A DNA stretch of 64,000 nucleotides from Comamonadaceae bacterium M7527 (GTDB taxonomy: Bacteria > Pseudomonadota > Gammaproteobacteria > Burkholderiales > Burkholderiaceae_C): contig CP087990.1 in NCBI GenBank assembly GCA_021044545.1, positions 1,984,001 to 2,048,000 of the forward strand. Direction: 5' to 3'. Under the pieces are notes generated by a model. It worked only from the letters and a program-made list of their open reading frames with translations. It had not been told where the DNA came from and did no database searches. Position 1 is the stretch's first letter, and each line of letters opens with the position of its first letter. The position numbers were made by a program, and so were the translations under genes. Below are positions 22,705-30,772 of this stretch, piece after piece.

Positions 22705-25700
22705 ATGTCTTTCTACACCTCACTGACCGGCTTGAACGCCGCCACCGCCCAACTCGGCGTGACCAGCAACAACATTGCCAACGTGGGAACAACCGGTTTC
22801 AAGCGTTCGCGCGCTGACTTCGGTGACATTTTTGCGACCTCGCCGCTGCAAAAAGCCTCTAGTACGATTGGCCAGGGTGTGGCGCTAAAGCAGGTGACAC
22901 AAGAGTTTGGACAAGGCAACGTGGCCTTCTCGGCCAACGCCTTGGACTTGGCGATCACGGGTGACGGTTTTTTCCCGCTCAAGTCGGCTGACGGTTTGCA
23001 AGACATTTACACCCGCAACGGCTCGTTCATGATGAATGACCAGTACAACGTGGTGAACTCTGCCGGACAACGTCTGATGGCAGCATCAGTGGACTCGTCC
23101 GGCAAGGCCGACTTGGGCAACCTCAATGTGCTGACCATTCCCCAGCAAACCAATGGCGAAGCGGCAGAAACATCGCTGATCAATCTGGGTTTGAACTTCC
23201 CTGCTGATGCGAAAGTAATTACAGAGCCCTTTAGCCGCAACAACCCAGAGACCTACAACAAGAGCACCGCGCTGACCGTATATGACTCGGGTGGCAATGG
23301 CTATCTGGCCACTGTTTACTACGCCAAAACACAAAACGCCAGTCAGTTAAGCCCCACCAACAAATGGCAAACCTACGTGTTTGTAGGCGATACGCAAGTG
23401 AACCCGTCACTGATTCAGGCCACAGACGACAACGCCGAAGCCTTGTACGTGAACAAGTACGGCGAAATCAAGCCCGAGTCTGAAGTGAGCGATTTTTTGG
23501 TGAACGGTAAAACACAAATGTTTTCGCTAGACGACTTGACCGACCAGCGCGTGTCACAGCCCGCGGCTGTGACGGGTCAGCAGTCCCAGTTTGACCTCAC
23601 CGCAGACACCACTTACAGTTTTGCAAATGTCTCAGCTGACGACTTGAAGAACATGTTCACCATTGACGTGGACGGTTCGGGTAATGCGGTGACTGTTGAC
23701 TTGAGTGACTTGGCCAGCACTGAAACCACCATGACTGGTGTGGCCATTGCGAAGGAGCTGACCAACCGCTTGAACGCAGCATTTGGTGATGAGCGTTACT
23801 TTGACTTTACCGGCAACACCAAATTCCAAATCAACGCCACCGTTGGCGGCGTGAACAAAACCACCAATGTTGACCTGGCCGATATTGGTATGTTCAAACA
23901 GGAAAGGCTCAGCTTTTCTGCCCCCACCATTACCAGCGGCACCACTGACATCAGCGTGGCTGGTGTTGCGGTAACCGTTGCTGCAGGTGACACAGCGGCA
24001 GAAGTCGCCGCTAAAGTGAAGGCCGCACTAGAGGCCGACGCCTTCATAACTGGCACGGACGGCCGCAGTGTTACAGACAACGCAAACGGCACGTTAACCC
24101 TCAGCTGGGCTGCTTCTGATGAAGCCATAGACGACGTCGTGTTGGTAGATAAAACTGGTGTCACAGCGACAGCGTCGGTTGAGACTGCGTACGCGGCTAC
24201 CCCTAAAGCGACTACCCTTACATTTGGTGCGGCCACTTCAGCGGGTGACATCACAGTGGCTGGCGTAGCGGTGACTGTTGTGGCGGGTGATACAGCCGAC
24301 CAAGTTGCGACCAAAGTCAAGACAGCGCTAGACGCCGACGCCTTTATTACCGGCACAGCAGGTCGTAGTGTGACCGACAATGCAGACGGCTCTATCACCG
24401 TGAACTGGGTTATGGCAGATGCAGACGCAACGGATCCCACGTTTGTCGATACCGGTACTACGGGCGTAACCCAAACGGCTGCGGTAGAAACCGCTTACGC
24501 ATCAGCCGCTAAAGAAACCAAACTAACAATGTCCCCAGCTACGGCGGACGGCATTGTGCAAGTTGCCGGCGTACGTGTAGACGTGGCTGCAGGTGACACC
24601 GCCATTCAAGTTGCAACTAAGGTCAAGGCTGCTCTGGATGCCGACGCCTTTGTTACCGGCACGACGCGCACTATTACTGACAACGCAGACGGCTCTATCA
24701 CTGTGAACTGGGCTTTGGCTGACGCAGATGCAGCCGACCCAGGGTTTGAAGACGGCACTGGCGTCAACGCCAGCACCAGCGTAGAGACGTTCTATATTGA
24801 AGGTTTCACCGACATCGAAAAAGTCACTAAGAGCGCTGCTGTTGATGCCATGCAGACCTTGATCAACGCACAGGGCTTGACCTCTATTACGGTTGGTTTT
24901 GACCAGGTCAACGGCGGCTTTACGTTTACGGAAGCCAATGATGGCGAGATCAGTTTGCAAGCGCCGCAAAGCGCCAAATCGTTTGCTTTCAACGGCAACG
25001 CTATCGCAACCGACGACAGCTTGTCTTTGCAAATGGTACGCAATGGCGTAACCACCACGCTGCAAGCCACAGGTTTGCCAGCAGGTGCCAGCCTGGATGA
25101 AGTCGTGGCCAAGTTTCAGGGTCAAAGCGCTTACGGCACGTCGGGCTATACCATTGACAACGTAGATGGCGAGCTGCGCATTGCGCGCAACGATGGCACA
25201 GCCTTTACTGTGGCAGCAGTCATTCCCACAGACGGTGCGTTCGCGGGCTCACTCACAGACGCGGCCACCTCAGCCAGCGCTGTGGGTGCCACGGCTACCT
25301 CAGTAGTAGCTTCCAGCGTGACCGGCAACGCCGTTTTGGGTTTGGCGCAAACCAGTGCCATCGTGGGTGAGGGCGGCCTTTATGTGCCCGTAGGTTCAGG
25401 CTTAAACGGCAAAGTCATGCCCAATGGCGACCTGATTCGCCCGTTGTCCGAGCAGCGCTTTGGCCTCAAGGTGGGCTTTGACAACGTGAACGAGCGCTTC
25501 ACCTTCTCGTCAGGCAGCACGGGTGACAGCTCAAGCATCACCATCAGCGGCACCAATTCATTGGCCGAGTCGCTGCTGGGCTTGTCGGCGCCAGTGGGCA
25601 CACCCATTGAGGTGGCAACGTCTGACGTAGCGCTTCGTGGCACCACCTCCAGCCCAGCCCAAACCGTGGGCACCCAGGTGGCCATCAACGTGAACAACAA

Positions 25701-26682
25701 TTTCTCGGTTGACAACACCAACAACACCTTTGTGGTGTCTGTGGACGACGTAAAGGGCACAGTGAGCCTGCCACCAAGCGACGCTTACACATTGGACGGC
25801 TTTATGGCTGCGCTGGAAAAAGAGATCAACGGTTTGGCCAGCACCACTGGCAGCACCGTATCTGGTGTCAAAGTCAGCTACGACCGCGCGCTCAATGCCT
25901 TCCAGTTCACCACGGGCACCACGGGCACCGACTCGTTTATCAAAGTATCTGGCAGCTCCAACTGGGGCCTGGCCAACGTAGAGGCGGGCCGTGGCTCTAC
26001 CTCTACCTGGATCAAGCCCACCCAGTTCACCGACTTCTCTAGCGGTGTGGGTGTGTCCAAGTACATAGACGAGTTTGGCAGTGAGACCTCCAGCGCAGAC
26101 GGCTTTGAAAGCCTGCCAGAGTGGTCACCCATCTACCTGGACAAAGGTGAGCTGACGTTTAACACCAGCGGTAACCTGATTTCGCCACAAACCGGCTCGC
26201 AGCTTGATACGGTTTATTTGGCAGACGGTAAGGGCGCGTTGACCATCAACATCGACTACTCCGCCTCTACCCAGTATTCATCAGCCTTTGCGGTGTTGTC
26301 CCAGTCACAAGACGGCCGGCCCGAGGGTGACTTGGTGGGCCTGGACATTGGCGACGACGGTTTGGTGAGTGCGTCTTACTCCAACGGCACGCAGCTCACG
26401 CTGGCCAAGGTGATTTTGTCCAACTTCTCAAGCCCAGCAGGTTTGCGCCAGATTGGTGACTCCAGCTTTTACGCCACCGCCAAATCAGGTGATCCCAAGA
26501 TCGGCGAGGCGGGTTCAGCTGGCTTTGGCACGATTCGTGCTGGTGCTACAGAAAGGGCCAACGTGGATTTGACACAGGAATTGGTAGACCTCATCACGGC
26601 ACAGCGTAACTTCCAAGCGAACTCTAAAGCCATTGAGACCAGTTCCACAATGACACAGGCCATCATCAACATCCGCTCGTAA
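22705..26682 (+). CDS. flgE: Giant flagellar hook protein FlgE (1325 residues)
   Basis: FlgE polymerises into the hook, the universal joint of the flagellum. The ends are canonical: N-terminal SFYTSLTGLNAATAQLGVTS with NNIANVGTTGFKRSRADF, and C-terminal ELVDLITAQRNFQANSKAIE. FlgE proteins are usually about 400-450 residues; this one is 1325. Extra sequence includes three tandem copies of a roughly 100-residue module (DNA 23902-24804). Each copy has a VAGVAV segment, an AGDTA-x-xVA-x-KVKAAL helix, a GRSVTDNADGS turn and a final acidic strand. A further domain (about 24900-25230) resembles part of the first flagellin. The product would give a much thicker or decorated hook. No frameshift is seen. 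Confidence 0.95.
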   Translation: MSFYTSLTGLNAATAQLGVTSNNIANVGTTGFKRSRADFGDIFATSPLQKASSTIGQGVALKQVTQEFGQGNVAFSANALDLAITGDGFFPLKSADGLQDIYTRNGSFMMNDQYNVVNSAGQRLMAASVDSSGKADLGNLNVLTIPQQTNGEAAETSLINLGLNFPADAKVITEPFSRNNPETYNKSTALTVYDSGGNGYLATVYYAKTQNASQLSPTNKWQTYVFVGDTQVNPSLIQATDDNAEALYVNKYGEIKPESEVSDFLVNGKTQMFSLDDLTDQRVSQPAAVTGQQSQFDLTADTTYSFANVSADDLKNMFTIDVDGSGNAVTVDLSDLASTETTMTGVAIAKELTNRLNAAFGDERYFDFTGNTKFQINATVGGVNKTTNVDLADIGMFKQERLSFSAPTITSGTTDISVAGVAVTVAAGDTAAEVAAKVKAALEADAFITGTDGRSVTDNANGTLTLSWAASDEAIDDVVLVDKTGVTATASVETAYAATPKATTLTFGAATSAGDITVAGVAVTVVAGDTADQVATKVKTALDADAFITGTAGRSVTDNADGSITVNWVMADADATDPTFVDTGTTGVTQTAAVETAYASAAKETKLTMSPATADGIVQVAGVRVDVAAGDTAIQVATKVKAALDADAFVTGTTRTITDNADGSITVNWALADADAADPGFEDGTGVNASTSVETFYIEGFTDIEKVTKSAAVDAMQTLINAQGLTSITVGFDQVNGGFTFTEANDGEISLQAPQSAKSFAFNGNAIATDDSLSLQMVRNGVTTTLQATGLPAGASLDEVVAKFQGQSAYGTSGYTIDNVDGELRIARNDGTAFTVAAVIPTDGAFAGSLTDAATSASAVGATATSVVASSVTGNAVLGLAQTSAIVGEGGLYVPVGSGLNGKVMPNGDLIRPLSEQRFGLKVGFDNVNERFTFSSGSTGDSSSITISGTNSLAESLLGLSAPVGTPIEVATSDVALRGTTSSPAQTVGTQVAINVNNNFSVDNTNNTFVVSVDDVKGTVSLPPSDAYTLDGFMAALEKEINGLASTTGSTVSGVKVSYDRALNAFQFTTGTTGTDSFIKVSGSSNWGLANVEAGRGSTSTWIKPTQFTDFSSGVGVSKYIDEFGSETSSADGFESLPEWSPIYLDKGELTFNTSGNLISPQTGSQLDTVYLADGKGALTINIDYSASTQYSSAFAVLSQSQDGRPEGDLVGLDIGDDGLVSASYSNGTQLTLAKVILSNFSSPAGLRQIGDSSFYATAKSGDPKIGEAGSAGFGTIRAGATERANVDLTQELVDLITAQRNFQANSKAIETSSTMTQAIINIRS
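23902..24804 (+). repeat. Three tandem copies of the shared axial-protein module in flgE
   Basis: Units begin at about 23902, 24208 and 24514, each near 300 bases (about 100 residues). They share the pattern of a short beta-strand, a G-x-I-x-VAGVAV strand, GDTA, a VA-x-KVK-x-AL-x-AD helix, F-[IV]-TGT, TDNADGS and W-x-x-[AS]-D. Copies 2 and 3 are closest to each other. Related copies are in fliD (35201-35505) and in the giant flagellin (41558-42830). Confidence 0.85.
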
Positions 26683-26719
26683 GCGCTAATGCCGTAATGT
26701 TTTAGGGCCGCGAGCGACG

Positions 26720-26740
26720 CCCAAGGCCAAAAGCCTTGGG
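26720..26740 (+). other. Hairpin between flgE and flgF
   Basis: CCCAAGGC and GCCTTGGG form an 8-bp stem with a 5-base loop, 15 bases before the flgF start and 38 bases after flgE. No T-run follows, so it more likely protects or processes mRNA, or reduces read-through, than ends transcription. Confidence 0.55.
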
Positions 26741-26755
26741 TTGTAGGAGTTCGGT

Positions 26756-27508
26756 ATGGACAGACTTGCATTCACGGCAGCTTCAGGCATTACAGAAAAG
26801 GCCGTTGCACGCCAGCTTATGACCAACGAGTTGGCCAATGTGTCAACAGTGGGTTTTAAGCGCAGCTTTGACGTGGCGTTAAAGGCCATCAAGGTCGAGG
26901 GCGACGGCTTTGACACCCGGTTTGAGCCTCAAGCCGTGCCCACAGAGCGCGTGCTCATGACCCCTGGCACTTTAATGGCCACGGGTCGAAAAACCGACAT
27001 AGCCATGAACGGCGGCACCGTCATGGGCGTACAAGCGCCCAATGGCGACATCGCCTTCACCCGCAGAGGCGACTTGCGCCCCGATGCGCTAGGCACACTC
27101 ACCAACGGCGCAGGCCACATTGCCATGGGCGAGGGCGGGCCTATTGTGGTGCCACCTGGATTTGATGTGCACATCACCCGTGACGGCGGTGTGTACGCCA
27201 CCGACCCCTTGGCCGCGGGCCCAGCTGCACCCGTATTGGTCGGTCAGCTCATGCTGCGTGACGCCACAGACACGCCACTCAACAGACGCGAAGACGGCCT
27301 GTTTGAACAAGTGACGGGTCCTGGTGACTTTGAGGGTGGCCTGAATATTGCTGTAACTCCAGAGACGCTAGAGGGTTCCAACGTCAGTGCTGTCGAAGTG
27401 ATGACACGGCTGATAGATCACTCTCGCAGCTTTGAGGCCAACATGAAGGTCATCAAAGAAGCCAAATCTATAGACGAGTCGGGCGCATCCATGATGCGTG
27501 CCTCGTAA
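26756..27508 (+). CDS. flgF: Flagellar proximal rod protein FlgF
   Basis: FlgF is part of the proximal rod. The 250-residue product starts MDRLAFTAASGITEKAVARQLMTNELANVSTVGFKRSF, a typical FlgF N-terminus. It ends with SNVSAVEVMTRLIDHSRSFEANMKVIK. Length is normal, unlike that of the hook protein before it. AGGAG lies 7 bases before the ATG. flgG begins 27 bases after the stop. Confidence 0.97.
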   Translation: MDRLAFTAASGITEKAVARQLMTNELANVSTVGFKRSFDVALKAIKVEGDGFDTRFEPQAVPTERVLMTPGTLMATGRKTDIAMNGGTVMGVQAPNGDIAFTRRGDLRPDALGTLTNGAGHIAMGEGGPIVVPPGFDVHITRDGGVYATDPLAAGPAAPVLVGQLMLRDATDTPLNRREDGLFEQVTGPGDFEGGLNIAVTPETLEGSNVSAVEVMTRLIDHSRSFEANMKVIKEAKSIDESGASMMRAS

Positions 27509-27535
27509 GTTAACAGTCACCAGAGGTAACATGCC

Positions 27536-28321
27536 ATGGACGCTTCATTATGGGTAGCCAAGACAGGCTTAGATGCGCAGCAAACGCGCATGAACGTCAT
27601 TTCCAACAACTTGGCCAACGTCAACACGACAGGCTTTAAGCGCGACCGCGCCGTGTTTGAGGACTTGCTGTACCAAAACATTCGCCAGGCGGGCGGCCAA
27701 ACCGGTGCCGACACACAAGCGCCTACAGGCTTTCAGTTGGGTACAGGTGTGCGCGTGCTGGCTACCGAAAAAATAACCGCTCAAGGCAACATGCAAACCA
27801 CCGAAAACTCGTTGGACATTGCCATTGCCGGCGAGGGCTACTTTCAAATTGCACAGGCCGACGGCACCATTGCCTATACACGCGACGGCAACTTTCACCT
27901 GGACAACGCAGGTCAAGTGGTGACCAGTGGCGGTCAGTTGTTGCAGCCCGCGTTGAACATTCCGCCCAACGCATCCAGTCTCACCATTGGCCGTGACGGC
28001 ACGGTGTCGGTTGAGTTGGACGCCGGCGGCGGCCAACAGGTGTTGGGTCAGATTCAGCTGGCACGCTTTGTGAACACCAGCGGCTTGCAAGCCATTGGTC
28101 AAAACTTGCTTAAAGAAACACCAGCCAGCGGCGCACCCGTTGTGGGCAACCCGGCTGCAGACGGCACAGGCACCTTGATGCAAGGCGCACTAGAGGCCTC
28201 CAACGTGAACGTGGTGGAAGAGATGGTCAGCATGATTGAGACGCAGCGTGCGTATGAAATCAACTCCAAGGCCATCTCTGCTGTAGACGGTATGTTGCAG
28301 TACCTGAACAACAACTTGTAA
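27536..28321 (+). CDS. flgG: Flagellar distal rod protein FlgG
   Basis: FlgG forms the distal rod. The 261-residue product carries the conserved N-terminal ARTGLDAQQTRMNVISNNLANVNTTGFKRDRAVFEDLL pattern (here starting Trp-Val-Ala-Lys-Thr-Gly-Leu). The Gly-rich distal-rod segment and the C-terminal VVEEMVSMIETQRAYEINSKAI helix are also present. Length and motifs are normal. AGAGGTAAC precedes the ATG. Confidence 0.98.
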   Translation: MDASLWVAKTGLDAQQTRMNVISNNLANVNTTGFKRDRAVFEDLLYQNIRQAGGQTGADTQAPTGFQLGTGVRVLATEKITAQGNMQTTENSLDIAIAGEGYFQIAQADGTIAYTRDGNFHLDNAGQVVTSGGQLLQPALNIPPNASSLTIGRDGTVSVELDAGGGQQVLGQIQLARFVNTSGLQAIGQNLLKETPASGAPVVGNPAADGTGTLMQGALEASNVNVVEEMVSMIETQRAYEINSKAISAVDGMLQYLNNNL

Positions 28322-28355
28322 GCCACTTGAACATCACTTGTACCTGAGCGCGACC

Positions 28356-29039
28356 ATGCTAAACAAATTCTCCATTCTTTTATGTGCCAGCTTTGGCTTG
28401 GTTGGCTGCGTCACCACGCAGCACGAGCCGCTAAAGCACTCGGCCGAGTTTGCGCCGGTGTACCCCGTTGCCAAAGTTGAGACCAGTGCCAACACCGGTG
28501 GCATTTTCAACGGACAAAGCGGCAAAGGTTTTTTTGGTGGCAGCGGTCAGCGCTTCAAAGTGGGCGACATCATTACGGTGTTGTTGTCTGAGCAAGCGCA
28601 AGCCAACCGCACACAAAGTACGGAAACCAGCCGCGAAGCCACCAACGATGCCTTGCCCAGCGGCTTCAACACCAAGATTGGCAACATCTCACCGTTTACA
28701 GATGGCATCAACTTGAACACCGCCACCATTGACAGCTCAGGCTCAGGCACGGCGGGTCAACAAGCGTCACTCAGCGGCGAAGTAGCCGTAACAGTCATTG
28801 ACGTATTGGCCAACGGCAACCTGGTGTTGCGCGGCGAAAAACAACTGGCTTTGTCTGAAGGCACCGAAGTGATTCAAGTCTCTGGTGTCATTCGCCCAGA
28901 CGACGTCTCGCCCAACAACACTGTGCAAAGCCGCCGTTTGGCAAATGCACAAATTGCCTACCGTGGCTCAGGCGAGTTGCAGCAGGCCTCTCGTGCAGGC
29001 TGGGCCACGCGTTTGCTATTTAACTTTTGGCCTTTCTAA
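28356..29039 (+). CDS. flgH: Flagellar L-ring lipoprotein FlgH
   Basis: FlgH forms the L ring in the outer membrane. The 227-residue product has a signal peptide with the lipobox Leu-Val-Gly-Cys (Cys about 18). The family core follows: FKVGDIITVLLSEQAQANRTQ, DVLANGNLVLRGEKQL and RPDDVSPNNTVQSRRLANAQIAY, then a C-terminal LFNFWPF. The ATG at 28356 is used; an upstream TTG frame would break the signal peptide. The next gene is the P-ring protein FlgI. Confidence 0.96.
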   Translation: MLNKFSILLCASFGLVGCVTTQHEPLKHSAEFAPVYPVAKVETSANTGGIFNGQSGKGFFGGSGQRFKVGDIITVLLSEQAQANRTQSTETSREATNDALPSGFNTKIGNISPFTDGINLNTATIDSSGSGTAGQQASLSGEVAVTVIDVLANGNLVLRGEKQLALSEGTEVIQVSGVIRPDDVSPNNTVQSRRLANAQIAYRGSGELQQASRAGWATRLLFNFWPF

Positions 29040-29076
29040 GTCCTGAGTTGCCTTAATCAAAGAATCGACACCAACC

Positions 29077-30216
29077 ATGAATGCTTTAACGCTTTTTGCC
29101 CGCACCGCCTTATTGGCTGTGGGCTTGCTGGCAGCCACGCATGCCAGCGCAGACCGCATTAAAGACATCGCCAGCGTGGCGTCTGTGCGTTCCAACCAAC
29201 TCATTGGCTACGGCTTGGTGGTGGGTTTGCAAGGCACGGGTGACGGCGCAGACGTGTCCTTCACCACCCAAAGCATGAAGGGTTTGTTGAGCCAATTGGG
29301 CGTGAGCTTAAACGGCCCACTGTCTGACTTTGAGTCAGCCGCCAGCAGCGGCAAGATAGACATTGCCAACGTCGCAGCCGTGATGGTCACGGCTGAGTTG
29401 CCTGGCTTTGCCAAGCCTGGTCAAAAAATTGACGTGAATGTTTCTGCTATCGGTAAGGCCAGCAGCTTGCGCGGCGGTAATTTGTTAATGGCACCACTGC
29501 GTGGCGCTGACGGCGAAATCTACGCCTTGGCCCAGGGACCTATGGCTGTGACAGGCGTCGAGACCACCGCCGCGGGCTCTCAGGTGTCCATAGGTGTGCC
29601 CACATCTGCACGCATCCCCAATGGTGCGCAAGTAGAGCGCGCCGTAGACAACCCATTTGCCAAGTCTGACTCTGTGGTGCTCAACGTACGCGAAGCCGAC
29701 TTCACCACGACCAACGCCATTGTGGATGCCATCAACGACACCTTTGGCCAAGGTGTTGCCAAGGCCATTGATGGCACATCTATTACCGTGCGTGCGCCAG
29801 CTGATACCGGCCAGCGTGTGGCCTTTGTGTCCATGATTGAAAACCTGGACGTGCAACCAGGCGAGCCGCCAGCGCGCGTCGTCGTTAACGCACGTACCGG
29901 CACTGTGGTGATCAGTCGCAACGTCAAGGTGACTGCCGCAGCGGTTACCCACGGCACCATCACCGTGTCTATTTCAGCCACCAACGAAGTGTCTCAGCCC
30001 AATGCATTGGCCAATGGCCAAACCGCCCCTGTGCAAAACGCTGTAGTGGGCATTGATGAGCCTACCAAACCTATGTTTTTGTTCCAACCCGGCGTAGACC
30101 TGCGTGACGTGGTGGACGCCGTCAACCAAGTGGGGGCCACGCCCTCGGCGCTGATCGCTATCTTGGAAGCCCTCAAAAGTTCTGGCAGCCTGCGCGCCGA
30201 GCTGGTGGTGATTTAA
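29077..30216 (+). CDS. flgI: Flagellar P-ring protein FlgI
   Basis: FlgI forms the periplasmic P ring around the rod. The 379-residue product has a Sec signal peptide ending near Thr-His-Ala-Ser-Ala-Asp. The conserved RIKDIASVASVRSNQLIGYGLVVGLQGTGDG pattern follows, then GRSLRGGNLLMAPLRGADGEIYALAQG-like sequence and a C-terminal GATPSALIAILEALKSSGSLRAEL. Length is normal. FlgA, its chaperone, is encoded at 18596-19321. Confidence 0.98.
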   Translation: MNALTLFARTALLAVGLLAATHASADRIKDIASVASVRSNQLIGYGLVVGLQGTGDGADVSFTTQSMKGLLSQLGVSLNGPLSDFESAASSGKIDIANVAAVMVTAELPGFAKPGQKIDVNVSAIGKASSLRGGNLLMAPLRGADGEIYALAQGPMAVTGVETTAAGSQVSIGVPTSARIPNGAQVERAVDNPFAKSDSVVLNVREADFTTTNAIVDAINDTFGQGVAKAIDGTSITVRAPADTGQRVAFVSMIENLDVQPGEPPARVVVNARTGTVVISRNVKVTAAAVTHGTITVSISATNEVSQPNALANGQTAPVQNAVVGIDEPTKPMFLFQPGVDLRDVVDAVNQVGATPSALIAILEALKSSGSLRAELVVI

Positions 30217-30247
30217 GCGCGAATTACGCCAACAACCGGACGACATC

Positions 30248-30772
30248 ATGGACGCCAGCAACAACGTAACCAGCTCTTACCTAGACTTTAGTGGCTTGGG
30301 TGAGTTGCGCGGACGCGCGGCCAAAGACAGCCAAGGTGCATTGCGCGAGACCGCCGAACAGTTCGAGGCCTTGTTCATCCAGATGATGATGAAGTCCATG
30401 CGTGAGGCCACGTTCAAAAGCGACATGATGCAGTCAGATGCCTTGGACACCTACCAAGACATGTTTGACAAGGAGATTTCTGTGTCCATGGCCGCGCGCG
30501 GCAATATGGGTATGGCCAATATGTTGCAAAGCCAGCTTGGCCAAGAGTCTGCACGTTTGTCACCATCCAGCGCGCTGGATGCCGTAGATACGCCCAGGCC
30601 GTTGCACAAAGCGCAAACGCCCATGAGCGTGCCCAACACGTCCGCTGCCACCAATGTCAGCGGCAACGGCTGGCCGCTTACTGGCCATACCGCCGGCCAA
30701 CCTATGCCCATGCCCAGTCACTGGACGCGTCAATCGCCCAGTGACAAGCCCAGCACCGGAGATGCGTTATGA
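30248..30772 (+). CDS. flgJ: Flagellar rod-assembly protein FlgJ, rod-binding domain only
   Basis: Typical beta- and gammaproteobacterial FlgJ is about 310-330 residues with an N-terminal rod-cap domain and a C-terminal glucosaminidase. This protein has 174 residues. The N-terminal domain is intact (ETAEQFEALFIQMMMKSMRE, then YQDMFDKEISVSMAARGNMGMA), but a short Pro/Ser/Thr-rich tail replaces the hydrolase. A separate LysM-transglycosylase upstream of flgB probably supplies the missing activity. Its stop overlaps the flgK start (ATGA at 30769). Confidence 0.92.
   Translation: MDASNNVTSSYLDFSGLGELRGRAAKDSQGALRETAEQFEALFIQMMMKSMREATFKSDMMQSDALDTYQDMFDKEISVSMAARGNMGMANMLQSQLGQESARLSPSSALDAVDTPRPLHKAQTPMSVPNTSAATNVSGNGWPLTGHTAGQPMPMPSHWTRQSPSDKPSTGDAL

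Noticed and set aside
27569..28183. Antisense frame of 204 codons over flgG
   Set aside because: It is a shadow of flgG's strong codon bias; it has no recognisable protein features.
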